Shown here one piece after another: positions 1 through 8,264 of a DNA stretch of 14,153 nucleotides. The stretch's first letter is position 1, and every line of letters starts with the position of its first letter. This DNA is from DATEAV01 sp964513155 (lineage in GTDB: Bacteria; Chloroflexota; Anaerolineae; Anaerolineales; E44-bin32). The position numbers were made by a program, and so were the translations under genes. Under the pieces are notes generated by a model that ran no database searches, was not told the DNA's origin, and worked only from the letters and a program-made list of their open reading frames with translations. Location: positions 1 through 14,153 of the forward strand of contig CAZEMA010000063.1 of NCBI GenBank assembly GCA_964513155.1. The letters run 5' to 3'.

Positions 1-212
1 TCCTATGGGTGGCGGCCCAGCTCGATCTTCGCCCAGAGGCGTTGCTCATGGTGGGTGATACAACGGTCGATATCCGCGCCGGACGGGCCGCCGGCGCCCA
101 GACGGTTGGTGTCCTCTGCGGGTTCGGCGAGCGGCGCGACCTCCAGCGCGCCGGGGCGGACGTCGTTCTAGAGACCACCGTCGACTTGCCTGAGTTGCTC
201 CTGCAAGTCTGA
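1..212 (+). CDS. HAD-family hydrolase, C-terminal fragment (phosphoglycolate phosphatase-like)
   Basis: This is the last ~70 codons of a gene that enters from the left edge. The frame is open from base 3 and ends with TGA at 210-212; the GTG at 9 is only an internal valine codon. The visible protein carries the HAD motif IV region, MVGDTTVDIRAGRAAG, whose two aspartates normally bind the catalytic Mg2+. It is followed by the usual TVGVLCGFG strand and a C-terminal helix. The order matches the end of Gph/PpaX-type phosphatases, which remove phosphate from 2-phosphoglycolate or similar small substrates in the cytoplasm. The nucleophile Asp, cap domain and motif III Lys lie outside the window, so the substrate cannot be assigned. 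The gene converges on the minus-strand gene at 325-1920. Confidence 0.8.
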   Translation, partial: LWVAAQLDLRPEALLMVGDTTVDIRAGRAAGAQTVGVLCGFGERRDLQRAGADVVLETTVDLPELLLQV

Positions 213-232
213 CGCGCCGACGGCCGCGTCAG
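209..232. terminator. Stem-loop at the end of the HAD gene
   Basis: An 8-bp perfect stem, CTGACGCG (209-216) with CGCGTCAG (225-232), encloses an 8-base loop and overlaps the HAD stop codon at 210-212. It sits in the 112-base convergent space between a plus-strand and a minus-strand gene, where a bidirectional terminator would be useful. No T-run follows on either strand, so intrinsic termination is uncertain. Nothing else was recognised in 233-324. Confidence 0.4.
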
Positions 233-324
233 CGCCATCAGGGTCATCGAAGCGCCTGGGGCAGCGCCACGCACTCGCGCCAGCAGATCGCGCGCTCCTT
301 CGGACATCTCCCTACAGGATCCTT

Positions 325-1920
325 CTACTCATCATGGGGGCGACCGAAGACCAGGAACCCGCTGTTTGTATAGGACTCTTCCCACGATGGGTCGCCTTCC
401 AGGGAGACAATGAGCCCGTGCAAGCCGGAGGGCACAACCAGGTAGTCAGCAACTACACTCTCCTCCGCCAGGAATAACTCCACGCAATCAAGGGATTGCG
501 AATCCGCACACTGGCCAACCCTCCCAAGTCGTGCGCTTTCGACGCCGGACCTGCCCCTCCACTCTGATCCCCAAACAGCAGTCGTTGGCGTTCGTCTGAG
601 CAGGTACGGCATCCACTCCGCTAGGTCGTGTCCCCCAGAGACCAGGAGGAACCGAGTATCTTCGGGCGTCTCCTCCTGGAACCATTCGCCTAACGAAAAG
701 GCATCGGAGGTCAGAACTGGCTCGCCGGCCCGTACCACTCTGAAGCCTTGCCAATAGACAACCGAGAGCACCAGGGCGGTGGCTATCCAACCCCGCAGCC
801 GTCGGGCCATTGTCCCACCGGACGGGTCTCCGCCCGGCAAGTGGACCCAATTGCCAATGAGGTCCCCAACTAAGAGTGCACCAATCATGGCCAGGTATCG
901 GTCGGGTTCCCCGGTGAAGAGCAGAACCACAAAGAACCAACCTACCAATGCCCAGTTTCCTCTGATAATCCCTAACCCCAGGCCCGCCAAGGTCAATCCC
1001 AGAAGCGGGAGAGGTAGCCAGGTGATTCCCACGTTCAAGTACCAACTCGCTGCCAGTCTCAGCATCTGGAGGAGACCTTCTCTCGCGTGGATCATCACCC
1101 CAGTGTTCCCATGGGTCTGTAGTGCCCTTGTGAACACTATCGACCCATGACGGACAAGGACTGTGGCCCACCAAGGTGCCGCCGCCAGGATGCCAATTGC
1201 CAGAATCCCGGCACCCATGATTCCTCTTCTCCACCAAGGTCCCGCATGGCCAGCGAGCCCGAGAGCCAGTATTCCCAACCCACCCACAACTGCATAGCTC
1301 AGATGGGTTGCCAGCAGGAGACCATATAGGACCCCCGCACCTACGACTAGTGCCATTCGATGCCGGCTCGCCCTGTAGGCCAGAATGGCCACGATGCAGG
1401 AGGCAACCATCCAGAACCCGGCGAGGCTTCGCACTACCCCTGAGGCCGTCGCTTGATTGTCTGTCACCTCGCTCGCTGCGACAACCACAACCACCGCGAC
1501 CAGCGCAGCCCCACGGCTTCCCAGAATCAACCGCGCAAGCCAGTAGAACATCACCGCAAACGCGACGCTCATGATGGCCGGCTGCCAGCGGGCGTATTCC
1601 AGATAGGGGATCCCGCCAAAGCGTTCGACAAGGGCCGCGACATACAGCCCAACCGGCGGATACGCAAAGGGGATTCCCCCGGGCCCGTAGAAGGGTATAC
1701 TTGCCGGAAGAACGAATCCTTTCGCAGCGATCTTCTCGCTCATCAGGCCGAACAGCCCTCCATAGCCCACGGGTAGTGTGTAGCGAAATGCATTCCAGAA
1801 GTAGAGGATGCCCGCCAGGGCGAGGGTCAAGGCCTCCGGCACCCCGAAGCGCCAGGCCAGCTCCATCAGTCGGGCCAGGCGGCGGTCCCATTCGGTTGCT
1901 GGCCTAGAATCCGTAGCCAT
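325..1920 (-). CDS. Polytopic membrane protein, GT-C/ArnT-like glycosyltransferase family
   Basis: This 531-residue protein has about ten hydrophobic segments (roughly residues 28-42, 112-135, 137-150, 165-182, 188-222, 233-250, 298-318, 323-337, 343-357 and 376-392), then a soluble tail of ~130 residues. The first external loop (51-92) ends in GIPFAYPPVGLY, the 'YPP' signature of polyprenol-phosphate-sugar dependent GT-C enzymes. RYLAM (341-345) lies in a late membrane segment. The tail has the TPEDTRFLLVSGG...EWMPYLLRR...WGSEW pattern seen in large uncharacterised bacterial and archaeal membrane glycosyltransferase-like proteins. Such enzymes usually transfer a lipid-linked sugar outside the membrane. 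The acidic residue expected early in loop 1 is not evident (the sequence there is VGYGGLFG), so activity is uncertain. The ATG follows GAGGGAAGGA by a short spacer. Its G+C looks lower than that of its neighbours. The substrate is unknown. Confidence 0.72.
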   Translation of the reverse strand: MATDSRPATEWDRRLARLMELAWRFGVPEALTLALAGILYFWNAFRYTLPVGYGGLFGLMSEKIAAKGFVLPASIPFYGPGGIPFAYPPVGLYVAALVERFGGIPYLEYARWQPAIMSVAFAVMFYWLARLILGSRGAALVAVVVVVAASEVTDNQATASGVVRSLAGFWMVASCIVAILAYRASRHRMALVVGAGVLYGLLLATHLSYAVVGGLGILALGLAGHAGPWWRRGIMGAGILAIGILAAAPWWATVLVRHGSIVFTRALQTHGNTGVMIHAREGLLQMLRLAASWYLNVGITWLPLPLLGLTLAGLGLGIIRGNWALVGWFFVVLLFTGEPDRYLAMIGALLVGDLIGNWVHLPGGDPSGGTMARRLRGWIATALVLSVVYWQGFRVVRAGEPVLTSDAFSLGEWFQEETPEDTRFLLVSGGHDLAEWMPYLLRRTPTTAVWGSEWRGRSGVESARLGRVGQCADSQSLDCVELFLAEESVVADYLVVPSGLHGLIVSLEGDPSWEESYTNSGFLVFGRPHDE

Positions 1921-2011
1921 GCATCCTTCCCTCAGTTTTGTCTGCCCAAACGAATGGATCCTTCATCGGTGGCAGCCGATCTGCAAGGGGCGTCGGCGGC
2001 AACTGCGACGT

Positions 2012-3247
2012 CTAGCCCTCGGTCTCGCCGGGCGGCTTCTCCCCCTCTGGTAGCTCCTCCAGCGCTTCGTTCACTTGCTGGCGGAGGGTGATTCTTCGGG
2101 GTTGGCGACGCCCGCCACCCTTCAGGCGCTTGATCAAGGTCTGGCTCACGCGGCGCGAGATCTGCTGGACTGCCTCACGAGACAGCCGTTCGCCGCGCTC
2201 GAACCAAGCAGCTGAGGCGTAGCCCATGGCAACCGTCGTGCCCGCGGCCACGGCCGCGCCCACCACCCACCCCGGCGGGCCCCCAAACTTGCTCAGTTCG
2301 TAGAACAGGCTACGGCCCAACATGCCCATTCCGAAGGTCAACACGAGTTCCCGGGCCCGCGACAGCGTGATCCGGTAGTTGTAGACCCGGGCGATCCCCA
2401 GAACCATCGCGGCCTGGACCGCGATCAGCGGTATGAAGTCGATGATCGGCAACGGGGTGATGGCAATCGCCGCCGCCGTCGAGGCTGCCCGCGTGATCGA
2501 GACCCTGGCCAGCTTCCAGCGGTACTCCGGCAATGCTGCGCCCAGCGCGGCGACGATCCCGGGCTCGCTCTTGGCCACGGCCAGGAGCACCCTTCCCACC
2601 CCGGTGCCCTCTTTGGCGCTAAGCGGGATGATCTGGTCCGCCGGAAGTCCGAGCGCTCCTGCCACCTTGGCTACCACCGCGGTCCGTTCCCCCCGAACCA
2701 GGTCCATCTTGTTCAGGGTAACCACCATCGGCCTCTCGAGCGCCAAGAGCTCCTCGAAGAGCTGCTTCTCGGCCGCACGGATGCCGTGGCTGGCATCAAA
2801 CATGGCCACCAAGACGTCTGCCTGAAACGCCGCCGCCAGCGCTTTTACCTTCTCCTCCTGCCCAACCGCTCCCTCGGCGTCCGCCCCCGGCGTATCAACC
2901 ACGGCAAACAACCCCGCATCCGCTTGCCGCGCCTGGCGGGTGGTGCCCGGGACCGCACTCACCGCCGTACGATCGGCCCGCGATCGAACCAGCTGGTTGT
3001 AGAGGGTCGACTTGCCCACGCTGGCCGGCCCGACAATCGCTACCCGCTGCTTGTCGCCCACCGCCAGCCGCATCTGCTCAATCGCCTGGTTGATTAGCCC
3101 CCGCCACTGTTTCAGATCAACGGGCAGCACCCCCACCGCAGCCAGCAGGCTCGCGCGTGTCTGCGCCGGCAGGTCGGACCAGACCCTCCGGATCTCTTCC
3201 GACCAACGCCCCACAAACTCACCGAAATGATCCTGCTGCTCTGGCAT
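2012..3247 (-). CDS. Era-like GTPase with C-terminal DUF697-like domain
   Basis: This 411-residue protein has a complete G domain. G1 is GPASVGKST (73-81), the G2 threonine is in PGTTR (100-104), G3 is DTPG (118-121), G4 is NKMD (179-182) and G5 is SAK (210-212). It belongs with the TrmE-Era-EngA-YihA-Septin class of translation/ribosome- or membrane-associated GTPases. After the G domain, ITPLPIIDFIPLIAVQAAM (262-280) and a second hydrophobic stretch (~325-345) resemble the DUF697 module found in YcjF-like proteins, suggesting membrane association. A basic tail (RLKGGGRRQPRR) ends the protein. The role is unknown; ribosome assembly or membrane/stress functions are both possible. The ATG has no Shine-Dalgarno sequence, but a TACAAT hexamer lies 6 bases before it, suggesting a leaderless mRNA. 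The 91-base gap to the next gene shows no clear terminator. Confidence 0.85.
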   Translation of the reverse strand: MPEQQDHFGEFVGRWSEEIRRVWSDLPAQTRASLLAAVGVLPVDLKQWRGLINQAIEQMRLAVGDKQRVAIVGPASVGKSTLYNQLVRSRADRTAVSAVPGTTRQARQADAGLFAVVDTPGADAEGAVGQEEKVKALAAAFQADVLVAMFDASHGIRAAEKQLFEELLALERPMVVTLNKMDLVRGERTAVVAKVAGALGLPADQIIPLSAKEGTGVGRVLLAVAKSEPGIVAALGAALPEYRWKLARVSITRAASTAAAIAITPLPIIDFIPLIAVQAAMVLGIARVYNYRITLSRARELVLTFGMGMLGRSLFYELSKFGGPPGWVVGAAVAAGTTVAMGYASAAWFERGERLSREAVQQISRRVSQTLIKRLKGGGRRQPRRITLRQQVNEALEELPEGEKPPGETEG

Positions 3248-3253
3248 ACGCCT

Positions 3254-3259
3254 ATTGTA
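3254..3259 (-). promoter_or_regulatory. -10-like TACAAT directly before the GTPase ATG
   Basis: TACAAT (5 of 6 to TATAAT) reads on the minus strand, with only AGGCGT between it and the ATG at 3247. Transcription would begin within a base or so of the A of ATG. There is no Shine-Dalgarno sequence to suggest a longer leader. I see no good -35 hexamer 16-18 bp upstream, so this rests on the -10 and its position. Confidence 0.4.
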
Positions 3260-3320
3260 GCCGACTTCTGCGGCACCCTCTGGAATCCTGAGGGCTTGGG
3301 CTGTTACCGCGGTCCTTCCT

Positions 3321-3350
3321 TGTGGATAACCCGCCAGGAACTGTGGAAAA
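3321..3350 (-). promoter_or_regulatory. Pair of DnaA-box-like nonamers
   Basis: TGTGGATAA at 3321-3329 is the exact complement of the classical DnaA box TTATCCACA. TGTGGAAAA at 3342-3350 is the complement of TTTTCCACA, one base different. Both point the same way and start 21 bp apart, two helical turns. A third near-match, TGTGTACAA (complement TTGTACACA, one mismatch to TTATNCACA), lies at 3500-3508. Binding is inferred from sequence only. There is no dnaA or dnaN gene and no clear AT-rich unwinding element in this window. Confidence 0.45.
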
Positions 3351-3391
3351 CGCGCCCTTTTTGGGGAGAACCTTGGCCCCCTCGTGGGTTC

Positions 3392-3424
3392 GGCACCGCC
3401 AGACCTGGCGAGTACTCAGGTGCC
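3392..3424. repeat. Nested inverted repeats
   Basis: GGCACC (3392-3397) pairs with GGTGCC (3419-3424). Inside lie a small hairpin, GCCA-gacc-TGGC (3398-3409), and an 8-bp palindrome, GAGTACTC (3410-3417). Together they could form a short branched RNA or cruciform, or a protein-binding site. No function is assigned. Confidence 0.4.
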
Positions 3425-3443
3425 AGCGCCACATCCCGGTAGA

Positions 3444-3487
3444 CCCCATCCTAGTCCCTCCCTTCCCCCTTCCCATCCCCATCTCCC
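3444..3487 (-). other. G-quadruplex-capable tract (G-rich on minus strand)
   Basis: The plus strand shows C-runs at 3444-3447, 3456-3458, 3460-3462, 3465-3469, 3472-3474, 3477-3480 and 3485-3487. On the minus strand these are seven G-runs of three or more. The six within 3456-3487 are separated by loops of only 1, 2, 2, 2 and 4 bases, meeting the usual G3+N1-7 rule with room to spare. The surrounding strand is strongly polypyrimidine. Folding is inferred, not shown. Confidence 0.6.
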
Positions 3488-3694
3488 TCACACCTCGCGT
3501 GTGTACAAGATTCTCCGTCTCTGCCCATAGCCCTAGGGTAGCCCTGTGATCCTCGACCCACCTATGGCGTGCTCTTCCCTTTCTCGCGGGCTTCTCCACT
3601 TTTCCCCCACACCTACGATGACTACTAGTATCCCAGGTATCTACAGGGTGAGAGGGATAGGGGGATCTCTGCTCGACCGCACATCACTCACAAA

Positions 3695-3732
3695 GGGGGA
3701 GGCCCTGGGCCGATTCGCCCAGGGCCTCCCCC
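3695..3732 (-). terminator. Strong stem-loop terminator of gdhA
   Basis: A perfect 16-bp inverted repeat, GGGGGAGGCCCTGGGC (3695-3710) with GCCCAGGGCCTCCCCC (3717-3732), has a 6-base loop. It begins 25 bases beyond the gdhA stop codon. On the minus strand the stem is followed by only three T residues (CTTTGTG), so it is a very stable stem with a weak U-tract. It may also protect the 3' end of the mRNA. Confidence 0.8.
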
Positions 3733-3757
3733 GCACTCTCCAGTGTAGCGTGCTGGC

Positions 3758-5032
3758 TTAGGACCAGCCGCGGAACTGCATCGCCCGGACGACACTGTCA
3801 ATGGCGACCATGTAGGCTGCATCGCGCATGTAAACGCTCTTCTCCTTCGACATCTCGAGCACGGATTTGAAGGCGCTGGTCATCTTCTCGTCCAGCCGGG
3901 TAAGGACCTCCTCACGGGTCCAGTAGAAGTTCATGTCATTCTGGACCCCTTCGAAGTAGGAGACCGTCACGCCGCCGGCGTTGCACAGGAAGTCCGGAAT
4001 CATGAAGATACCGCGCGACTGGATGATCCCATCGGCCTCGGGGGTGGTGGGCCCGTTGGCACCTTCGGCAATGAGCTTGACACTCTTGCTGATCTTGCTG
4101 GCATTCTCGCCCGTGATCTGGCCTTCCTTGGCCGCCGGGATAAGAACGTCCACGTCCTTCGAAAGCCAGGCGTCGCCCGCCTCGATCGAGTAACCGGCCT
4201 TCTTGGCCTTCTCCTTGTCGACGGTTCCGTATTGGTCGGTGATACTCTGCAGGAAGACGGGGTCGATGCCGGCCTTCTTGTAGAAAGTGCAGGACTTCTG
4301 GTCCTTGAGGTCCCAGCAGGAGACGGCGACGACCTTGCCGCCGAGAACGGTGCCGAAGCCGATGGCCGCATATTGGGCGACGTTGCCGAATCCCTGGATC
4401 GAGGCACTGGTCTTGGCCGAGTCGATCTTCAGAACCTTCATCGCCTCGCGCAAGGTGTAGATGACACCGAAGCCAGTGGCCTCGGTGCGGCCCAGCGAGC
4501 CGCCGGCGCCCAAAGGTTTGCCGGTGATGGCACCCGGAGTGTAGACGCCGACGAGCTTGGAGTACTCGTCCATCATCCAACCCATCATCTGGGGCGTCGT
4601 GCCGACGTCGGGAGCGGGGACATCCGTGCGGGGCCCGATGTTCTTATAGATGGCGTCGATCCAGCCTCGGCACAAACGCTCCTTCTCGCCCACGCTCAGC
4701 GTCGACGGGTCGACGACGACGCCGCCCTTGCCACCGCCGAGCGGGATGTCGGCGACGGCGCACTTCCAGGTCATCCAGGTGGCCAGGGCGCGTACGGTGT
4801 CAAGGGTCTCGTCGGCGGCGAAGCGAATGCCTCCCTTGGCTGGACCGCGGGCATCGTTGTGCTGGACGCGGAAGCCAAAGAAGACCTTCAAGCTGCCGTC
4901 ATCCATCCGGACCGGGATCTGGAATTTGAATTCCCTCTTGGGCCAGCGCAGCATTTCGCGGATGCCGGGCTCAAGGTTGAGCTGGGCGGCGACGTCGTCG
5001 AACTGCTGCTGTGCCATTTCAAATGCGTTCAC
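3758..5032 (-). CDS. gdhA: Glu/Leu/Phe/Val dehydrogenase family, glutamate dehydrogenase
   Basis: This 424-residue protein has the normal length for a hexameric glutamate dehydrogenase, which interconverts glutamate with 2-oxoglutarate plus ammonia in the cytoplasm. The substrate-site lysines are visible: K66 in GPAKGGIRF, K90 in TWKCAVADIP and K102 in GGGKGG. The catalytic Asp is D142 in PAPDVGT. The Rossmann loop is GFGNVA (214-219), and EGANGPTTPEAD (323-334) and NAGGVTVSYFEG (351-362) follow as in the family. The segment after the second Rossmann strand, SCWDLKDQKSCTFYKKAGID (238-257), replaces the more usual SDSKG-type loop; cofactor preference (NAD or NADP) is not assigned. The start is GTG, chosen because GAGGGAAG lies ~5 bases upstream; an ATG five codons in is the alternative. 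It probably ends the block, with the 3695-3732 terminator behind it. Confidence 0.95.
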   Translation of the reverse strand: MNAFEMAQQQFDDVAAQLNLEPGIREMLRWPKREFKFQIPVRMDDGSLKVFFGFRVQHNDARGPAKGGIRFAADETLDTVRALATWMTWKCAVADIPLGGGKGGVVVDPSTLSVGEKERLCRGWIDAIYKNIGPRTDVPAPDVGTTPQMMGWMMDEYSKLVGVYTPGAITGKPLGAGGSLGRTEATGFGVIYTLREAMKVLKIDSAKTSASIQGFGNVAQYAAIGFGTVLGGKVVAVSCWDLKDQKSCTFYKKAGIDPVFLQSITDQYGTVDKEKAKKAGYSIEAGDAWLSKDVDVLIPAAKEGQITGENASKISKSVKLIAEGANGPTTPEADGIIQSRGIFMIPDFLCNAGGVTVSYFEGVQNDMNFYWTREEVLTRLDEKMTSAFKSVLEMSKEKSVYMRDAAYMVAIDSVVRAMQFRGWS

Positions 5033-5058
5033 GGTGTCTTCCCTCGCAGAGTGAGATG

Positions 5059-5109
5059 GCCCCCAGTCTCAGGGGCAAGATTCGCGGGCACCTGTGAAAG
5101 GCACCCGCG
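5059..5109 (-). promoter_or_regulatory. Two hairpins in the gdhA upstream region
   Basis: Upstream of the gdhA GTG (5032) there are two inverted repeats. GCCCC (5059-5063) pairs with GGGGC (5072-5076). A longer one at 5083-5109 pairs CGCGGG with CCCGCG and an inner CCT with AGG around a GTGAA loop. They could form a structured gdhA leader, or the second could be a weak gatB terminator. A TATACG hexamer lies just upstream (5119-5124, minus strand) but without a convincing -35. The rest of the 198-base gap shows nothing recognisable. Confidence 0.35.
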
Positions 5110-5230
5110 GTGTCAGAGCGTATAGGGGAGTGGCGCAGAATCCAATCGGCGCCGTCGTGCCGCTGGTCGGGCAGACCTAACCCTTCCTTTAAGCGTAACC
5201 GAGGGTCTCGAGTGCGTCAAGTGACAGCTT

Positions 5231-6750
<1,520 letters not shown>

Positions 6751-6754
<4 letters not shown>

Positions 6755-7911
6755 CCGTGCCTCTCCATGAAGCGGCGCATCCGCTCAAGCGCCACCTCGA
6801 TCTTCTCGTAGGCCGTGGCATAGGAGCAACGGACGAATCCACCGTCGGCCCCGAAGGCGGAGCCCGGCACGACGGCCACGCGCTCCTCCTCAAGCAGCTT
6901 CTCGGCGAAGGTTTCGTCGCCCATTCCCGAAGCGGTGATCGCGGGGAAGGCGTAGAAGGCGCCGAGCGGTTCGAAGGTGGGCAAGCCGAGCGAGTTCAGC
7001 CCGGAAACGATCAGCTTGCGGCGCCGGTCGTATTCGGCGACCATGGCCAGAACGTGCTCCTCGCCATGGGTGAGCGCCTCGACGCCTGCTACCTGGGAGG
7101 TCGTTGGAGAGCACATGATGGTGTACTGGTGGACTTTGCGCAGCTCGGCCAGCAGCGGCGCAGGCGCGGCGGCGTAGCCAACACGCCAGCCAGTCATGGC
7201 GTAGTCCTTCGACAGGCCGCCCAAGACAATCGTCCGTTCCCGCATCCCCGGCAGGGAGGCAAAGCAGACATGCCGGTGGCCACCATAGACCAGGCGGTCG
7301 TAGATCTCGTCGGAGATGACAAGCAGGTCGTACTTCTGGGCGAGGCGGGCGAGAGCCTCGAGGTTGGGCCGAGACATGACCGCGCCGGTGGGGTTGTTGG
7401 GGTAGCCGATGAGCAGTGCCTTGGTCTTGGGGGTGAGGAGGGGCTCGACCGCCTCGGCTCGAGCCTGGAACTGGTCCTCCACCCGGGTTCGCAACGGCAC
7501 GGGGACGCCGCCGGCGAAGATGACTTCCGGCTGGTAAGAGACAAAGCACGGCGTGGGGACGATCACCTCGTCCCCGGGATTCAAGGTGGCCGTCAGGGCC
7601 AGGTACAAGGCCTCCGAGACGCCCACGGTAACCAGCACTTCGCCGCGCGCCTCGTAGTGCACGCCATAGAGCCGCTGCAGATGATCGGCAATTGCCTGGC
7701 GCAGCTCCAGCGTGCCCGAGTTGGAGGTGTAATGCGTTTCGCCGCGCTGGAGCGAGCGGATGCCGGCCTCCAGGATGGGCTGGGGGGTGACGAAATCGGG
7801 CTCGCCGATGCCGAGCGAGATCACATCCTCCATGGTGGCGACGATGTCGAAGAATCGCCGGATGCCCGAGGGCGCTACCTTGGCGACGTGCCGGGCGACG
7901 AAGTCTCGCAT
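6751..7911 (-). CDS. Class I/II PLP-dependent aminotransferase (aspartate aminotransferase-like)
   Basis: This 386-residue fold-type I aminotransferase transfers an amino group between an amino acid and a 2-oxo acid, typically using glutamate/2-oxoglutarate. Key residues are visible: the PLP Schiff-base lysine K235 in LSKDYAMTGWRVGY, PNNPTG (171-176), D201 in SDEIYDRLVY, the ISLGIGEPDF entry block (31-40) and R361 in RCSYA for the substrate carboxylate. It most resembles the aspartate/aromatic aminotransferase subgroup (including PatA-like enzymes); the exact donor and acceptor cannot be read from sequence alone. Start ATG 7911 follows GAAGGAG with a spacer of about 9 bases. Its stop overlaps the gatB start (ATGA), implying translational coupling. 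The 113-base gap upstream holds a small ACCGC-GAAG-GCGGT hairpin (7951-7964). Confidence 0.92.
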
Positions 7912-8024
7912 GCTCCTGTGCTCCTTCAGCCTTTCGGTGTTCCTTGGCCGACCGCGAAGGCGGTGCGGCTCATGGATTGCCGTAGAGGACTGGCCGGGCT
8001 ACCACGGGCGATACCCGGTTAAGC

Positions 8025-8240
8025 TCATACCTGATCGATGTGCCACTCGTCAAGCGATGGGTGGTAAGCCAGATCGAAGACCCTGCCGTCCTCGACCCGG
8101 ACGCGAAACCGCCGGCCGTCGGGGAGCTGCGACCGGGCGAGGACCTTAGCGACCGACAGTCGTTCCCCTTCCCACCATAGGGCCACCGGCCTCTCGCCAT
8201 AGGAGGTTCCCGAATGGCACTCGACCGGTTCGGGCGCCAC
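8025..8240 (-). CDS. Small conserved-looking protein of unknown function
   Basis: A 71-codon gene begins at GTG 8240, chosen because GGAGG lies 8 bases before it. An upstream in-frame GTG at 8255 would give 76 residues but has no Shine-Dalgarno sequence. It begins 24 bases after the nucleotidyltransferase stop, so it is probably co-transcribed. The core pattern is RPVALWWEGERLSVAKVL, then DGRRFRVRVEDGRVFDLAYH and DEWHI: alternating hydrophobic residues typical of a small beta-barrel or SH3-like fold, with no membrane segment. It reminds me of short W-E-G-x-x-hydrophobic proteins (DUF6504-like), but I am not sure of the family. No function is assigned. Confidence 0.6.
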   Translation of the reverse strand: MAPEPVECHSGTSYGERPVALWWEGERLSVAKVLARSQLPDGRRFRVRVEDGRVFDLAYHPSLDEWHIDQV

Positions 8241-8264
8241 GGCACATGCCTCCACCGAGGGCGG

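Larger units (their letters stand above)
3260..3694. other. Structured non-coding spacer between gdhA terminator and GTPase promoter
   Basis: About 435 bases carry no credible gene. The open frames here have Trp/Arg/Gly-heavy composition and no recognisable domain. The stretch holds an 8-bp palindrome ACCGCGGT (3306-3313), two DnaA-box-like nonamers (3321-3350), nested inverted repeats (3392-3424), a C-rich/G-rich tract (3444-3487) and a third weaker DnaA-like nonamer, TGTGTACAA (3500-3508). From ~3510 to 3694 I see nothing distinctive. I looked for the conserved cores of tRNA, RNase P RNA, tmRNA and SRP RNA and saw none. It could be a regulatory or replication-associated region, or an unrecognised RNA gene. 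Confidence 0.5.

Noticed and set aside
488..1891. 467-codon open frame on the same strand, in another frame of the membrane protein gene
   Set aside because: Its product is rich in Gly/Arg/Cys/Trp/Pro with no domain or membrane pattern, while the overlapping 531-residue frame has clear family motifs. It is a by-product of codon composition.
3252..3599. 115-codon frame in the long spacer
   Set aside because: Skewed Arg/Gly/Trp composition largely from the G-rich tract, no ribosome site, and it would overlap the GTPase promoter.
3248..3757. A structural RNA gene (RNase P RNA, tmRNA, SRP RNA or tRNA) in the long spacer
   Set aside because: None of the conserved core sequences of these RNAs was seen on either strand by eye; a covariance-model search would be decisive.
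4232..5125. 297-codon open frame antisense to gdhA
   Set aside because: Long antisense frames opposite glutamate dehydrogenase genes are a known compositional effect. The product is Gly/Asp/Leu/Val-rich, without motifs, and lacks a ribosome site.
5119..5146. TATACG with TTGGAT upstream as a gdhA promoter
   Set aside because: The spacer is only 15 bp and the -35 matches three of six positions, so it is not listed as a promoter.
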